This document shows positions 1-8,648 of a stretch of DNA of 64,000 nucleotides, piece by piece (within the stretch, counting starts at the first letter, position 1; each line of letters begins with the position of its first letter). The notes beneath the pieces are model-generated. The model did no database searches and had not been told where the DNA came from. It saw nothing but the letters and a program-made list of their open reading frames with translations. The DNA comes from Variovorax sp. IB41 (GTDB lineage Bacteria; Pseudomonadota; Gammaproteobacteria; Burkholderiales; Burkholderiaceae_C). The stretch covers positions 930,001-994,000 of the forward strand of contig NZ_JAEFCB010000001.1 in assembly GCF_016405905.1 (NCBI RefSeq), read 5' to 3'. The translations under genes and the position numbers were made by a program.

Positions 1-45
1 GTGAGACAATTTTCGGCGCCCATCGAACGAACGCCCTCACCCTGC

Positions 46-1059
46 ATGCTGACACCCCCCGATATCGCCCACGACACCATTCAAAAGTGCCTCGCCGAAA
101 CCTACGGCCTCCAGGCGACGCACACCGAATTTCTCCCTCTGGGCGCCGACGTCCATTCCGCGGTTTTTCGCGTGCAGGCGAACGACGGCACGGCGTACTT
201 CCTGAAGCTGCGCAGCGGCGATTTCGACACGGCGGCCGTTGCCGTGCCGGCCTTTCTTCATCACGACAAAGGCATCACCGCGGTGATGGCGCCGCTGCCG
301 GCAACGGACCGCCAACTCAGCGTGCAGCGCGACGGCTTCGACTGGATGCTCTATCCCTTCTTCGAAGGCCGCAACGGCTTCGAACGCGCGTTGACGGCGG
401 CGCAATGGACCGCCCTCGGCGCAGCCTTGAACGCCATTCATCGCACCGATTTGCCGCCCGCCCTGCTCGCCAGCATCCCCAAGGAAACCTATGCGCACCA
501 GTGGCGCGAAGGCGTCAGGCGCTACCAGCGCCGCTTCATCAACGGCTTCGGGGGCGACGCCATCGTCCAGCGGTTCCAGGCCTTCTGGGCGCAGCATGAC
601 GAGGAGATCGACACGCTGGTCTATCGCAGCGAGCAGCTTGCGTCGATCCTGCTGGAGAAGGCATTGCCGCAGGTCGTGTGCCATGCGGACATCCACGCCG
701 GCAATGTGCTGCTGGGAGACGACGACCGGCTGGCCATCGTCGACTGGGACACGCTGGTGCTCGCGCCCAAGGAACGCGACCTGATGTTCATCGGCGGCGG
801 TGTCGGGCACGTGTGGAACCAGTCGCAGGAAGAGGCGCAGTTCTACCAGGGCTATGGCGCGGCGGACATCGACCCGGTCGCGCTCGCCTATTACCGCCAC
901 GAGCGCATCGTGCGCGACATCCTCGAGATCAGCGACCAGGTCTTCGATGCGTCCGCGAGCACCGAAGACCGCGAAGAGGCCATGCGCCAGATGGCGAGCC
1001 AGTTCCAGCCCGGCGACGTCGTCGCCATCGCGCACCAAAGCTACGAAGCGGTCACCTGA
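46..1059 (+). CDS. APH-family phosphotransferase (APH(9)/spectinomycin phosphotransferase-like)
   Basis: Kinase-like phosphotransferase of 337 residues. The Brenner motif HADIHAGNVLL is followed by IVDWD, the catalytic-loop and metal-binding signatures of aminoglycoside/choline kinase-like enzymes; the N-terminal lobe (LGADVHSAVFRV, YFLKL) holds the nucleotide-binding lysine. The overall layout resembles spectinomycin APH(9) proteins, but substrates in this family are diverse and antibiotic resistance is not shown. The ATG at 46 is preferred to the GTG at base 1 because homology-like sequence (LTPPDIAHDTIQ) begins there, although the window edge hides any upstream sequence. It converges on the gene ending at 1086 with a 26-base gap and shows no operon partner. 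Confidence 0.75.
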   Translation: MLTPPDIAHDTIQKCLAETYGLQATHTEFLPLGADVHSAVFRVQANDGTAYFLKLRSGDFDTAAVAVPAFLHHDKGITAVMAPLPATDRQLSVQRDGFDWMLYPFFEGRNGFERALTAAQWTALGAALNAIHRTDLPPALLASIPKETYAHQWREGVRRYQRRFINGFGGDAIVQRFQAFWAQHDEEIDTLVYRSEQLASILLEKALPQVVCHADIHAGNVLLGDDDRLAIVDWDTLVLAPKERDLMFIGGGVGHVWNQSQEEAQFYQGYGAADIDPVALAYYRHERIVRDILEISDQVFDASASTEDREEAMRQMASQFQPGDVVAIAHQSYEAVT

Positions 1060-1085
1060 TCCGGTGCTGATCCCGTGCGGGTCCT

Positions 1086-2054
1086 CTAGATCAGCATGTC
1101 CTGCACGTCGTCGTCGAAGCCCGCAATGGGCTGCGCCTTGGCCAGCGCGAGCCACACCCCGAACGGAATGCGCTCGATCGGCCGGTGCACCGCGGCGCGC
1201 GCCACCACGAGGCGTTCGCCTTCGAGCACCAGCACGCCGCACTCGGCCGGAATCTCCTCGGGCGTGGCGATGCAGCGGCCACGCGCATCGTTGCCCAGCA
1301 CGTACCAGCACTCGCCGCCCAGGTCGAGGTAAGCGGCGCGCTTGTCGGGCTTGCGCAGGTCGCCCAGCAGGTCGGCGCGGCTGACCTTCACCTCGTGGAC
1401 GATCGGGTGCGCATAGGCCTCGACGCTGGTGTTGCGGATCGAAAACACATCGGGCCGCGCCATGCACCAGCGCGGCTTGCCGCCCTCACCCTCACCCTCT
1501 CCCTTTCCTTTTTCATCTTCCAGCGGCGGCAGGCGCGCGCGCAGGCCCAGGCCGCGCCATGCGATGCGGCCGCCGCGCGTCATCTCGCGCGCGACGCGTT
1601 CGACCAGCGCCTCGTGCGGCGTCAGCGCCGCGCGGTTGAGGGTGAGCGTGGTCGCGATGCGGGCGATGCCGGCATCGGTCACGCGCAGGGTCTCGTGGCC
1701 ATGCGATGTGCGCACGCGTTCGAGAAAACCGCCGGCCAGCAGTTCGACCTCGATGCCGTCGCAGCACGGCCAGCCGGCCGAGCGGTAGATCTCGCGCAGG
1801 CGCCGCGCATGCAGCTTGCCGAAGGGCACCGCCGCATCGGGTGCCGCGGTCTGCATCGGCGGCGGCTCGACCACGGGCGGTGGAAATCCGGGGTCGGTGA
1901 CCGGTGGCACGACGGGTGGCGGATCGCCTTCGGGCGGAGGCGGCGGTGGTGGCTGCGGCACCGGATTCGGAACGTCCGGCGCGGGCGGCGGCGGACCGAT
2001 CGGCATGGCAACGAGAGGGTCGATGGGATCGAGTGCTAGTGCGAGTGCGGACAT
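1086..2054 (-). CDS. Pro-rich protein with PD-(D/E)XK-like nuclease core (MmcB-like)
   Basis: 322 residues. Residues 19-68 are a proline-rich, probably disordered tail; 80-165 look like a winged-helix-like region (LREIYRSAGW, LRVTDAGIARI); 180-193 form a Lys/Gly/Glu low-complexity linker; 199-255 contain ARPDVFSI followed by IVHEVKVSRADLLGD, which fits the D...(E)VK active-site layout of restriction-endonuclease-fold proteins (D202, E221, K223). The motif spacing and the following RADLLGDLRKPDK resemble MmcB, an SOS-linked DNA repair protein of alphaproteobacteria. It lies 92 bases downstream of dnaE2 on the same strand, suggesting a DNA-damage role. The nuclease call is inferred from motifs only; the Pro-rich tail is unusual. 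Confidence 0.55.
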   Translation of the reverse strand: MSALALALDPIDPLVAMPIGPPPPAPDVPNPVPQPPPPPPPEGDPPPVVPPVTDPGFPPPVVEPPPMQTAAPDAAVPFGKLHARRLREIYRSAGWPCCDGIEVELLAGGFLERVRTSHGHETLRVTDAGIARIATTLTLNRAALTPHEALVERVAREMTRGGRIAWRGLGLRARLPPLEDEKGKGEGEGEGGKPRWCMARPDVFSIRNTSVEAYAHPIVHEVKVSRADLLGDLRKPDKRAAYLDLGGECWYVLGNDARGRCIATPEEIPAECGVLVLEGERLVVARAAVHRPIERIPFGVWLALAKAQPIAGFDDDVQDMLI

Positions 2055-2146
2055 GGGGGAACAGGTTAGCGAAAAGTCGTGGGGCGCGCGAGGCGTGGAA
2101 CGATCGGTTGCATCCGTCGCCGTCGCCCGTGTCGTGGCCCGCTCGG

Positions 2147-5100
2147 TCAATGGAAATCCCGGCTGGTGTTGCTTTGCGCGAGCCGGCCCATGAGCGGCGT
2201 CAGGTCCTTGAAGCCGGTGGCGACCAGGTGCTGCACCTTGCCGCCGCTGTCGTCGTCGCGCTGCCAGGTGCCCTGCACCGCGAGCAGGTGCGACTTCAGC
2301 AAAGGCTCGCGCCACGCGTCGATGACATGGTTCCAGACGATCACGTTGACGTTGCCCGTCTCGTCCTCCAGCGTGACGAAGATCGTGCCGTTGGCCGTTC
2401 CGGGCCGCTGGCGCCCCTTGACGATGCCGCAGGCGCGCACGGTGCGGCCGGTGGGCTGCGCGCGCAGCTCCTCCGCGCTCATGAGCTTCATGCGCGCCAG
2501 GCGCGGGCGCAGCAGCGCGAGCGGATGGCGGCGCAGCGTGAGGCCGAGCGATGCGTAATCGCCGACGATCTCCTCGCCCTCGGGCGCCGCGGGCAGCAGC
2601 AGCACCTGCTCGTTGATCGGCACGCCCTTGAGCAGGGCCGGCGCGCGGCTCCCCATGCCGCGCGTGGCGGTGGCGTCCCACACCTGCTGGCGGCGATGGC
2701 CCGAGAGCGACATCAGCGCATCGGCCGCGGCGAGCGCGGCCATGTCCTTGCTGTCGAGTTCGGCGCGCAGGGCGAGGTCTTCGGTGCTGGTGAAAGGCGC
2801 CTGTTCGCGGGCGTTGAGCAAGCGTTCGACGCCGCCTTTGCTGAGGCTGGCGATGCGGTTCAGGCCGAGCCGCACCGCGGGCTGGTTCTCGTTGCCCAGG
2901 CGCTCGGCGTAGCGCGCATCGGTGCCCGGCGGCACGCGCGGTGCATCGTGGGCGCGGGGTTCGAGCGTGGTGTCAAGGTCGCTGCACGTGACATCGACCG
3001 GGCGCACTTCGACGCCGTGCCTGCGCGCGTCCTGCACCAGCTGCGAGGGGCTGTAGAAGCCCATCGGCTGCGAGTCGAGCAATGCCGCAAGAAAGCACGC
3101 GGGCTCGTAGTTCTTGAGCCAGCTGCTCACGGTGACCAGCAGTGCGAAGCTCGCGGCATGGCTTTCAGGGAAGCCGTAGTCGCCGAAGCCGAGGATCTGC
3201 TTGAAGATGGCTTCGGCGAATTCCAGCTTGTAGCCATTGCCCGTCATGCCTTTGACGAGCTTCTCCTGGAATTTTTCGAGCCCACCTTTGCGCTTCCATG
3301 CGGCCATCGCGCGGCGCAACTGATCGGCCTCGTCGGCCGTGAACTTGGCCGCGATCATGGCGATCTGCATCACCTGCTCCTGGAAGATCGGGATGCCCAG
3401 CGTGCGCTTCAGCGCCGGCTTCAGTTCGTCTTTTTCATAGAGGATCGGCAAGCCCTTGCGCACCCGCTCGCGCTGCTTGAGATACGGATGCACCATGCCG
3501 CCCTGGATGGGACCGGGCCGCACGATCGCCACCTCGATCACCAGGTCTTCGTAGCAGCGCGGCTTCAGGCGCGGCAGCATCGACATCTGCGCCCGGCTCT
3601 CGATCTGGAACACGCCGATGGTGTCGGCGTCGCAGATCATGTCGAACACTTTCTGGTCGTCGTTGGGGATGTGGTGCATCTGCACCATCGAGTTGCGCCA
3701 GCGGTTCATGTGGTCGAGCCCGCGACGGATCGCGCTGAGCATGCCGAGCGCGAGCACGTCGACCTTGAGCATGCCCATGGCTTCGAGATCGTCCTTTTCC
3801 CACTGGATGACGGAGCGGTCTTTCATCGACGCCTTCTCGACCGGCACGAGCCGCGTGAGCTTGGTGTGCGTGAGCACGAAGCCGCCCACGTGCTGGCTCA
3901 GGTGGCGCGGAAAGCCCTTGAGCCGCTGCGTCATCTCGATCCACTGCACGAGCTTGAGTTCGTCCTCCTTCACGCCGGCGCGCGCGCATGCGGCATTCAA
4001 CTGCTCGCCGAGCACGGCATCGTCGAACCAGTAGTGGTCCTTGGCGAACTCGTCGACCAGCCGCTCGTCGATGCCGATGGCCTTGCCCACGTCGCGCAAC
4101 GCGCTTCGCGAGCGATAGCAGATGACGACGGCGGCGATGGCGGCGCGCTCGCGGCCGTATTTCTTGTAGATGTACTGGATGACTTCTTCGCGGCGCTGAT
4201 GCTCGAAGTCCACATCGATGTCGGGCGGTTCGTTGCGGTGGCGGCTCAAGAACCGCTCGAACAGCAAGGTGCCTTTGTCGGGATCGATCGCGGTGATGCC
4301 GAGGCAGAAACACACCGCCGAATTGGCCGAGGACCCGCGTCCCTGGCAAAGGATGTCCTGCGAACGCGCGAAGTTCACGATGTCTTCCACCGTGAGGAAG
4401 AACATCTCGTACTTGAGCTCGACGATCAGCGCGAGCTCCTTCTCCACCTGCGCGCGCACCTTGTCGGGAATGCCGTTCGGATAGTGCCTGGCGGCGCCTT
4501 CCCAGGTCTTGCGCACCAGCGTCTGCACGGGCGTCTCGCTGTTGCCCACGGTTTCGAGCGGGTATTTGTAGTTCTCCCGGATCACCGCCGGATCGAAGCT
4601 GCACCGACTGGCCACCACCAGCGTATTGGCCAGCATTTCGGGCAAATAGAGCTCGGCAAGTTGCATCCGCAATCGCAGATGCCGCTCCGCATTCGACTGC
4701 AGCGCAAAGCCGCACTCGGCCACGGTCTTGCCTTCGCGCACGGCCGTCAGCACGTCGTGCAAGGGCTTGCAACTGCGCGCGTGCATGTGCACATCGCCGG
4801 CCGCCACGAGCGGCACGCCGGCCTGCTCGCCCGCCTGCATCAGCGTGACGAACCACAGGTCGTCATCGAGTTCGTTGAGCATCTCCACGGCCAGCCAGAG
4901 GTTCTCGCCATAGAGCGCCTTGGCGGCCAGCAGGTCTTCCAGCAGCGTGGCGGCATCCATCGCGCCGCCCGGGTTGCGATGCGGCGCGAAAAGAATCTGG
5001 CAGCGCTGCAGCGAGGCCACGTCGCTGTCCTCCCAGCTCACGCGGTACTCGCCCTTGGGCAACTCGGTGTTGCGCGCGGCGGTGATGAATTCACACAGGT

Positions 5101-5515
5101 TGCCCCACCCCTCGGTGTCGTTCGCGATCACCACGAGCCTGAAGCGCTCGAAGCGGAACTCGCTGCCGTACAGCAGGCGGAAATCGAGGTTGCGCGGGAT
5201 CGGCGGCTCGTCGGGGTTCTCGCGTTCGTATGCGTCGAGCGTGCGTTCCATGTCGCGCCTGCAGACGTACGCCCGCACGATGCCGGCCACCGAGCACTCG
5301 TCGGTGATCGCCAGCGCCGCATACCCCAGCTGGTACGCGCGCTCGACCACTTCCTCGGGCGTCGAGGCGCCGCGCTGGAAGCTGAAGTTCGTGAGGCAGT
5401 GCAGTTCGGCGTAGTCCGGCAACGCCGCCACGGCTTTCTTGCGCAACGGCACCGGCAGCGCATGCACCTTGGCGGGCTGGCGCTTGCGTTCCTGCTTGTC
5501 GCTGAGCTCAGGCAT
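2147..5515 (-). CDS. dnaE2: Error-prone DNA polymerase III alpha subunit DnaE2 (ImuC)
   Basis: 1122 residues, C-family polymerase that extends across lesions in the ImuA-ImuB-DnaE2 mutasome. The N-terminal PHP domain starts with YAELHCLTNFSFQRGAS; the palm carries PPDIDVDFEHQRR, the PDxDxDF catalytic aspartates; the C-terminal OB-fold region includes GTIFVTLEDETGNVNVIVW. The length matches DnaE2 rather than replicative DnaE. The ATG at 5515 overlaps the imuB stop by 8 bases, indicating translational coupling, and upstream in-frame sequence does not resemble the family. Expression should follow the LexA box upstream of imuA, a link established for this cassette in many bacteria. Confidence 0.95.
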   Translation of the reverse strand: MPELSDKQERKRQPAKVHALPVPLRKKAVAALPDYAELHCLTNFSFQRGASTPEEVVERAYQLGYAALAITDECSVAGIVRAYVCRRDMERTLDAYERENPDEPPIPRNLDFRLLYGSEFRFERFRLVVIANDTEGWGNLCEFITAARNTELPKGEYRVSWEDSDVASLQRCQILFAPHRNPGGAMDAATLLEDLLAAKALYGENLWLAVEMLNELDDDLWFVTLMQAGEQAGVPLVAAGDVHMHARSCKPLHDVLTAVREGKTVAECGFALQSNAERHLRLRMQLAELYLPEMLANTLVVASRCSFDPAVIRENYKYPLETVGNSETPVQTLVRKTWEGAARHYPNGIPDKVRAQVEKELALIVELKYEMFFLTVEDIVNFARSQDILCQGRGSSANSAVCFCLGITAIDPDKGTLLFERFLSRHRNEPPDIDVDFEHQRREEVIQYIYKKYGRERAAIAAVVICYRSRSALRDVGKAIGIDERLVDEFAKDHYWFDDAVLGEQLNAACARAGVKEDELKLVQWIEMTQRLKGFPRHLSQHVGGFVLTHTKLTRLVPVEKASMKDRSVIQWEKDDLEAMGMLKVDVLALGMLSAIRRGLDHMNRWRNSMVQMHHIPNDDQKVFDMICDADTIGVFQIESRAQMSMLPRLKPRCYEDLVIEVAIVRPGPIQGGMVHPYLKQRERVRKGLPILYEKDELKPALKRTLGIPIFQEQVMQIAMIAAKFTADEADQLRRAMAAWKRKGGLEKFQEKLVKGMTGNGYKLEFAEAIFKQILGFGDYGFPESHAASFALLVTVSSWLKNYEPACFLAALLDSQPMGFYSPSQLVQDARRHGVEVRPVDVTCSDLDTTLEPRAHDAPRVPPGTDARYAERLGNENQPAVRLGLNRIASLSKGGVERLLNAREQAPFTSTEDLALRAELDSKDMAALAAADALMSLSGHRRQQVWDATATRGMGSRAPALLKGVPINEQVLLLPAAPEGEEIVGDYASLGLTLRRHPLALLRPRLARMKLMSAEELRAQPTGRTVRACGIVKGRQRPGTANGTIFVTLEDETGNVNVIVWNHVIDAWREPLLKSHLLAVQGTWQRDDDSGGKVQHLVATGFKDLTPLMGRLAQSNTSRDFH

Positions 5516-6866
5516 AGAGCCCCTGCAGATACCAGCGCACCTCGCCCGAAGAAAACCGCGCCGAGGGTCGTTCGCGAAAGATCCACACGAGCCCCGCTTC
5601 GGGGCTTTCGGCGACGTAGTAATCGCGTATCGCCGGCTGGCCGCCGTCTTCCTTGCCGCCCCACCAGCCGGCCTCCACGCGCTGCGGCCCGACGAGCTTG
5701 CTGAGCGGGCCGCGGTAGCACGGGCGCTCGCCGTCCATCTCGAGCAAAAGCGGTTCGGGCAGCAGCCACGGCGGGTAGATCGCATCGGGCTGCTGCGACT
5801 GAGACTGCGCCGCGGCCTTCGCTTCCTTGCGGGACTTGTCCAGCGCCTTGTCTTTCTGCAGCGCGGGCCGCCAGGCCTGCTTGCGCTCGGGCCGGTGGTC
5901 GGCCTCTGCGCAGGGCACCACCACCTGGTGCGCGCCGAGCCGCACGCTCAGGCGCTCGACCATCTCGTGCAGCTTGTCGCCCTTGCGGTTGTCCTCGGGC
6001 AAAAAACTGGTGCTGGCGCCGGCCCACGGATCGGTCTCCAGCGTACGCAGCCGGAGCCAGCTCGCGGGCGCGGCGAGCGTGGTGAGGGCCAGTTTCTCGG
6101 ACAGCAGGCGGCGCAGGTGCGCCAGGTCCTGCGTGGGCTCGGCCGTGCGCACGGTGACCTGCTGGTGCGGCGGCAGGTTCACGCCGTTGAAGCGCTTGAG
6201 GTCGAGCGTCCACTGCAGCTCGAGCGCGCGCGCGCCGCGCTGGCGGGCGCGCAGCCAGATCTGCAGCGCCGAGAGCAGGCGGTTGGCCGACCACATGAGT
6301 TCGGGCGCGGTCTCGGCGAGCGCGGGCAGCTCCAGCTTCTGCTCGAACACATCGGGCAGCGTGAGCCAGTCGTGGCTTTCGGGGCGCAGGCCCCAGGCCG
6401 TGTCGAGCGCCGTGCGCAACTCGGTGCCGAAGCGCCGCGTGAGGCCGCCGCGCGGCAAGGCGGCCACCTCGCCCCAGGTGCGGCAGCCCAGGCGCGCGAG
6501 CAGGTCGAGGTGGGGGCGCGCGGCGGTCAGCGTGTCCAGCGGCAGGCCGGCCGGGATGTCTTTGGGCCGCGGCTCGTTGTCTTCGAACAGGCGCAGCCGC
6601 GCGAGCGCGATGAGGCTAGTGGCGCCTTGGGCGCCGAGCATGCGCACATCGGGCGCGGGATTGACGGCGACCAACTGGCGCATCAACTGCAGCCGCCCGC
6701 CCCACAGACGCTCGCAGGCAGAGACTTCGAGCATGAGCGCCTCGTCCTGCCAGGCGACGTGCGGCGTGTATTCCAGCGCCCACCAGCCCAGCGCCTCGGG
6801 CGTGGGCAGCTGCGGCGCGTCGGGCGCGTCGGTTTCAAGCGACCACCGCAATGCGATCCAGTGCAT
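5508..6866 (-). CDS. imuB: ImuB, catalytically inactive Y-family polymerase-like mutasome subunit
   Basis: 452 residues. Begins MHWIALRWSLETD, where active Y-family polymerases carry the first catalytic Asp; the later acidic pair is also not evident, which fits ImuB as a non-catalytic adapter. The Y-family fold continues with a helix-hairpin region (LLARLGCRTWGEVAALPRGG) and a little-finger-like segment. After about residue 350 a charged, low-complexity linker (rich in K, A, Q, S) leads to an ImuB-specific C-terminal segment ending VRWYLQGLYA. Known ImuB proteins bridge the beta clamp, ImuA and DnaE2. The start overlaps imuA by 32 bases and the end overlaps dnaE2 by 8 bases, so the three genes form one tightly coupled operon. 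Confidence 0.9.
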   Translation of the reverse strand: MHWIALRWSLETDAPDAPQLPTPEALGWWALEYTPHVAWQDEALMLEVSACERLWGGRLQLMRQLVAVNPAPDVRMLGAQGATSLIALARLRLFEDNEPRPKDIPAGLPLDTLTAARPHLDLLARLGCRTWGEVAALPRGGLTRRFGTELRTALDTAWGLRPESHDWLTLPDVFEQKLELPALAETAPELMWSANRLLSALQIWLRARQRGARALELQWTLDLKRFNGVNLPPHQQVTVRTAEPTQDLAHLRRLLSEKLALTTLAAPASWLRLRTLETDPWAGASTSFLPEDNRKGDKLHEMVERLSVRLGAHQVVVPCAEADHRPERKQAWRPALQKDKALDKSRKEAKAAAQSQSQQPDAIYPPWLLPEPLLLEMDGERPCYRGPLSKLVGPQRVEAGWWGGKEDGGQPAIRDYYVAESPEAGLVWIFRERPSARFSSGEVRWYLQGLYA

Positions 6867-7641
6867 TGAGGCCTCCCTTCCATGCGTCGATGCGCACCAC
6901 GGTCGACGAGCCCGCCGATTCGCCGACCGGCACCGTGCCCTGCTGCTGCAGGCGCAGCTTGCGGCGCAGCCGGGCGGCGGCCAGCAGCGCGGTCATGCGG
7001 TCATTCCGCGCCGGCAGCATCACCGGCGAAGCCAGCGGCGGGCCGCGGCGCTTGAGGATGCGCAATTCGATCTGCGATGCATCGGCCTCGCAGGTCTCCA
7101 CCTGAAGACGCAGCCGCGCGGGAGACGCGCCCCGCGCGGCCGATTCGGGCCGGCATACGAAAAGCAGCACGTCATGCTGCGCGGCCGCCAGCTGCAGACG
7201 CCGCAACTCGCCCACGCGCGCCTGCGGCAACCACGCCAGCACGGCGGCCACGTCCGCGCAGCGCAGCGCCTGCTCGCAGGCCCAGAGGCGCGCAGCGGGC
7301 GCCTCGCTCCTGACCCACATCAGCGCCTCCACCGGCAGCCCCTGCGCCGCGAGCGACGGTCCGCAGGGCTCGTAGGGCGCGCCGATCAGCACCACCGGCC
7401 CGCCGCGCGCCTCCACGGCCTGCGCCAGCGCGGGCAGCAGCAGCCGCCAGACATGCGCTTCGGGCGCGCCCTGCAGCAACTCCGTCATCGCGCCGACCGG
7501 CCAGCCGCCGCCGGGCAATTCGGCGTCGAGCGCGGCGTGGCCGGTCGCGACGACCTGCGCGTCGGCCAGGCCGAGTTCGTCGGCATGCCAGACGCCACGG
7601 CCTGCGGCGGCGGAAAAGGAGTCGAGGAAAGGGAGGCCCAT
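6835..7641 (-). CDS. imuA: ImuA, SOS-inducible RecA/SulA-like translesion synthesis protein
   Basis: 268 residues; first gene of the SOS mutasome operon. The core LDAELPGGGWPVGAMTELL is the RecA/SulA-like nucleotide-loop region typical of ImuA, followed by VVLIGAPYEPCGPSLAAQGL and a C-terminal basic segment (AARLRRKLRLQQQG). The ATG at 7641 matches the family N-terminus (MGLPFLDS). No Shine-Dalgarno is visible and the LexA box ends only 14 bases upstream, so the transcript may have a very short or no leader. A further in-frame ATG lies upstream but would place the LexA box within coding sequence, so it is less likely. Confidence 0.88.
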   Translation of the reverse strand: MGLPFLDSFSAAAGRGVWHADELGLADAQVVATGHAALDAELPGGGWPVGAMTELLQGAPEAHVWRLLLPALAQAVEARGGPVVLIGAPYEPCGPSLAAQGLPVEALMWVRSEAPAARLWACEQALRCADVAAVLAWLPQARVGELRRLQLAAAQHDVLLFVCRPESAARGASPARLRLQVETCEADASQIELRILKRRGPPLASPVMLPARNDRMTALLAAARLRRKLRLQQQGTVPVGESAGSSTVVRIDAWKGGLNALDRIAVVA

Positions 7642-7655
7642 GATGCAACTGTTAA

Positions 7656-7671
7656 CTGTATTTTTATACAG
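7656..7671 (-). promoter_or_regulatory. LexA (SOS) box overlapping the imuA promoter
   Basis: Perfect CTGT-N8-ACAG palindrome with AT-rich spacer and flanking TA, matching the gamma/betaproteobacterial LexA consensus. On the minus strand the box reads CTGTATAAAAATACAG, so it contains a -10-like TAAAAAT. A -35-like TTGCCA lies at 7684-7689, 17 bases away. LexA bound here would cover the -10 and the start site of the imuA-imuB-dnaE2 operon. Confidence 0.88.
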
Positions 7672-7732
7672 TATTTCATGGCCTGGCAAGACGGAAGAAG
7701 GCTTTCTTCGCGGCAGGCCTTTTCATATTCCT

Positions 7733-7746
7733 TTGGCTCATGCCAA
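7733..7746. promoter_or_regulatory. Palindrome upstream of the CmcJ-like gene (candidate operator)
   Basis: TTGGC-TCAT-GCCAA, a perfect 5-base inverted repeat about 70 bases upstream of the ATG at 7815, in the intergenic region shared with imuA. A transcription-factor site is possible, but no cognate regulator is adjacent. Confidence 0.3.
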
Positions 7747-7814
7747 GGCGCGCAGAAGTCGTTTGAGCCGGCACCGCGCTTTCGCTCCAATGCCCTGAGG
7801 AAAAGGAGCCCCGC

Positions 7815-8648
7815 ATGAACCACCCCACCGTCACCGCCGGCCTGAACTACCTGCAGCCTTGCGCGCTGCGCCCCTTCAGCTACACCTTCGCGCCGCCGCC
7901 CGGCACGCCCTGGGAAAGCGGCACCTACGAGCTGCGCGCCACACCGATCGCGGATGCACGCGCGGCGGCCACGCCGCCCGACATCGAGCGCGAAGGCTTC
8001 GTGCTGCGCGATGCGCCCACGGCCGTCTCCGATTTCCTGGACGACGCCCAGGTCACCGCCATCTACCACCGCGAAGTCGCCGAACTGGCGCTCGCGGTCA
8101 CGGGCGGCGCGCGGGCCCATGTGTTCGACCACCTGGTGCGCCGGCGCGAGGCCGATCGCACCGCCCTGAGCTTCGGGCGGCGCGCCACCGACGGCAAGGC
8201 GGCCGCCAACGGCCGCATCCACAACGACTACACCGAGGACTCCGGCCGCCGCCGGCTGGCCATGGTGCTGACCGACCCCGCCGAAGCCGCGGCCGTGCGG
8301 CGCTACTGCATCGTCAACATCTGGCGCTCGATCAAGGGGCCGGTGCTCGACACGCCGCTGGCCGTCTGCGACGCGCGCTCGGTGATGGCGAAAGACCTGG
8401 TGAATGCCGAGGTGCGCTACCCGCGCCGCACCGGCGAGATCTACCTGGCCACGCATTCGCCCATGCACCGCTGGTCGTACTTTTCCGCGATGGACCGGCA
8501 CGAGGCGCTGGTCTTCAAGCAGTACGACTCGCAACTCAGTGGCGTCTCGCGCTACACGCCGCACGCGGCCTTCGACCACCCCGATGCGCCCGCCGACGCG
8601 CCGCTGCGCGAGAGCATCGAGGCCCGCTGCCTGGTGGTGTTCGAATGA
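7815..8648 (+). CDS. CmcJ/NvfI-family 2-oxoglutarate Fe(II)-dependent oxygenase-like protein
   Basis: 277 residues. The sequence resembles the CmcJ/NvfI/AsaB family, which includes cephamycin-cluster CmcJ and fungal natural-product oxygenases: RPFSYTFAPPPGTPWESGTYE near the N-terminus (split over residues 18-38), IHNDYTEDSGRRR with the likely metal-binding H-x-D around residue 137, and HRWSYFSAMDRHEALVFKQYDS near residues 220-240 supplying the distal His and the 2-oxoglutarate-binding end. The start has a strong AAAAGGAG ribosome site 6 bases upstream. The stop overlaps the next ATG (ATGA), so the oxygenase and the isomerase homologue are made together. Substrate unknown; a role in aromatic or secondary-metabolite turnover is inferred. 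Confidence 0.7.
   Translation: MNHPTVTAGLNYLQPCALRPFSYTFAPPPGTPWESGTYELRATPIADARAAATPPDIEREGFVLRDAPTAVSDFLDDAQVTAIYHREVAELALAVTGGARAHVFDHLVRRREADRTALSFGRRATDGKAAANGRIHNDYTEDSGRRRLAMVLTDPAEAAAVRRYCIVNIWRSIKGPVLDTPLAVCDARSVMAKDLVNAEVRYPRRTGEIYLATHSPMHRWSYFSAMDRHEALVFKQYDSQLSGVSRYTPHAAFDHPDAPADAPLRESIEARCLVVFE

Noticed and set aside
1483..1512. CCCTCA/CCCTCT repeats considered as a microsatellite or telomere-like tract
   Set aside because: It encodes the KGKGEGEGEGG linker of the nuclease-like protein in frame; a coding low-complexity repeat is enough to explain it.
1904..5704. Very long open frame (over 1200 codons) on the + strand opposite dnaE2
   Set aside because: Mirror frame of the high-GC dnaE2 gene; residues are dominated by His, Arg and Ala and match no family, while dnaE2 has clear catalytic motifs.
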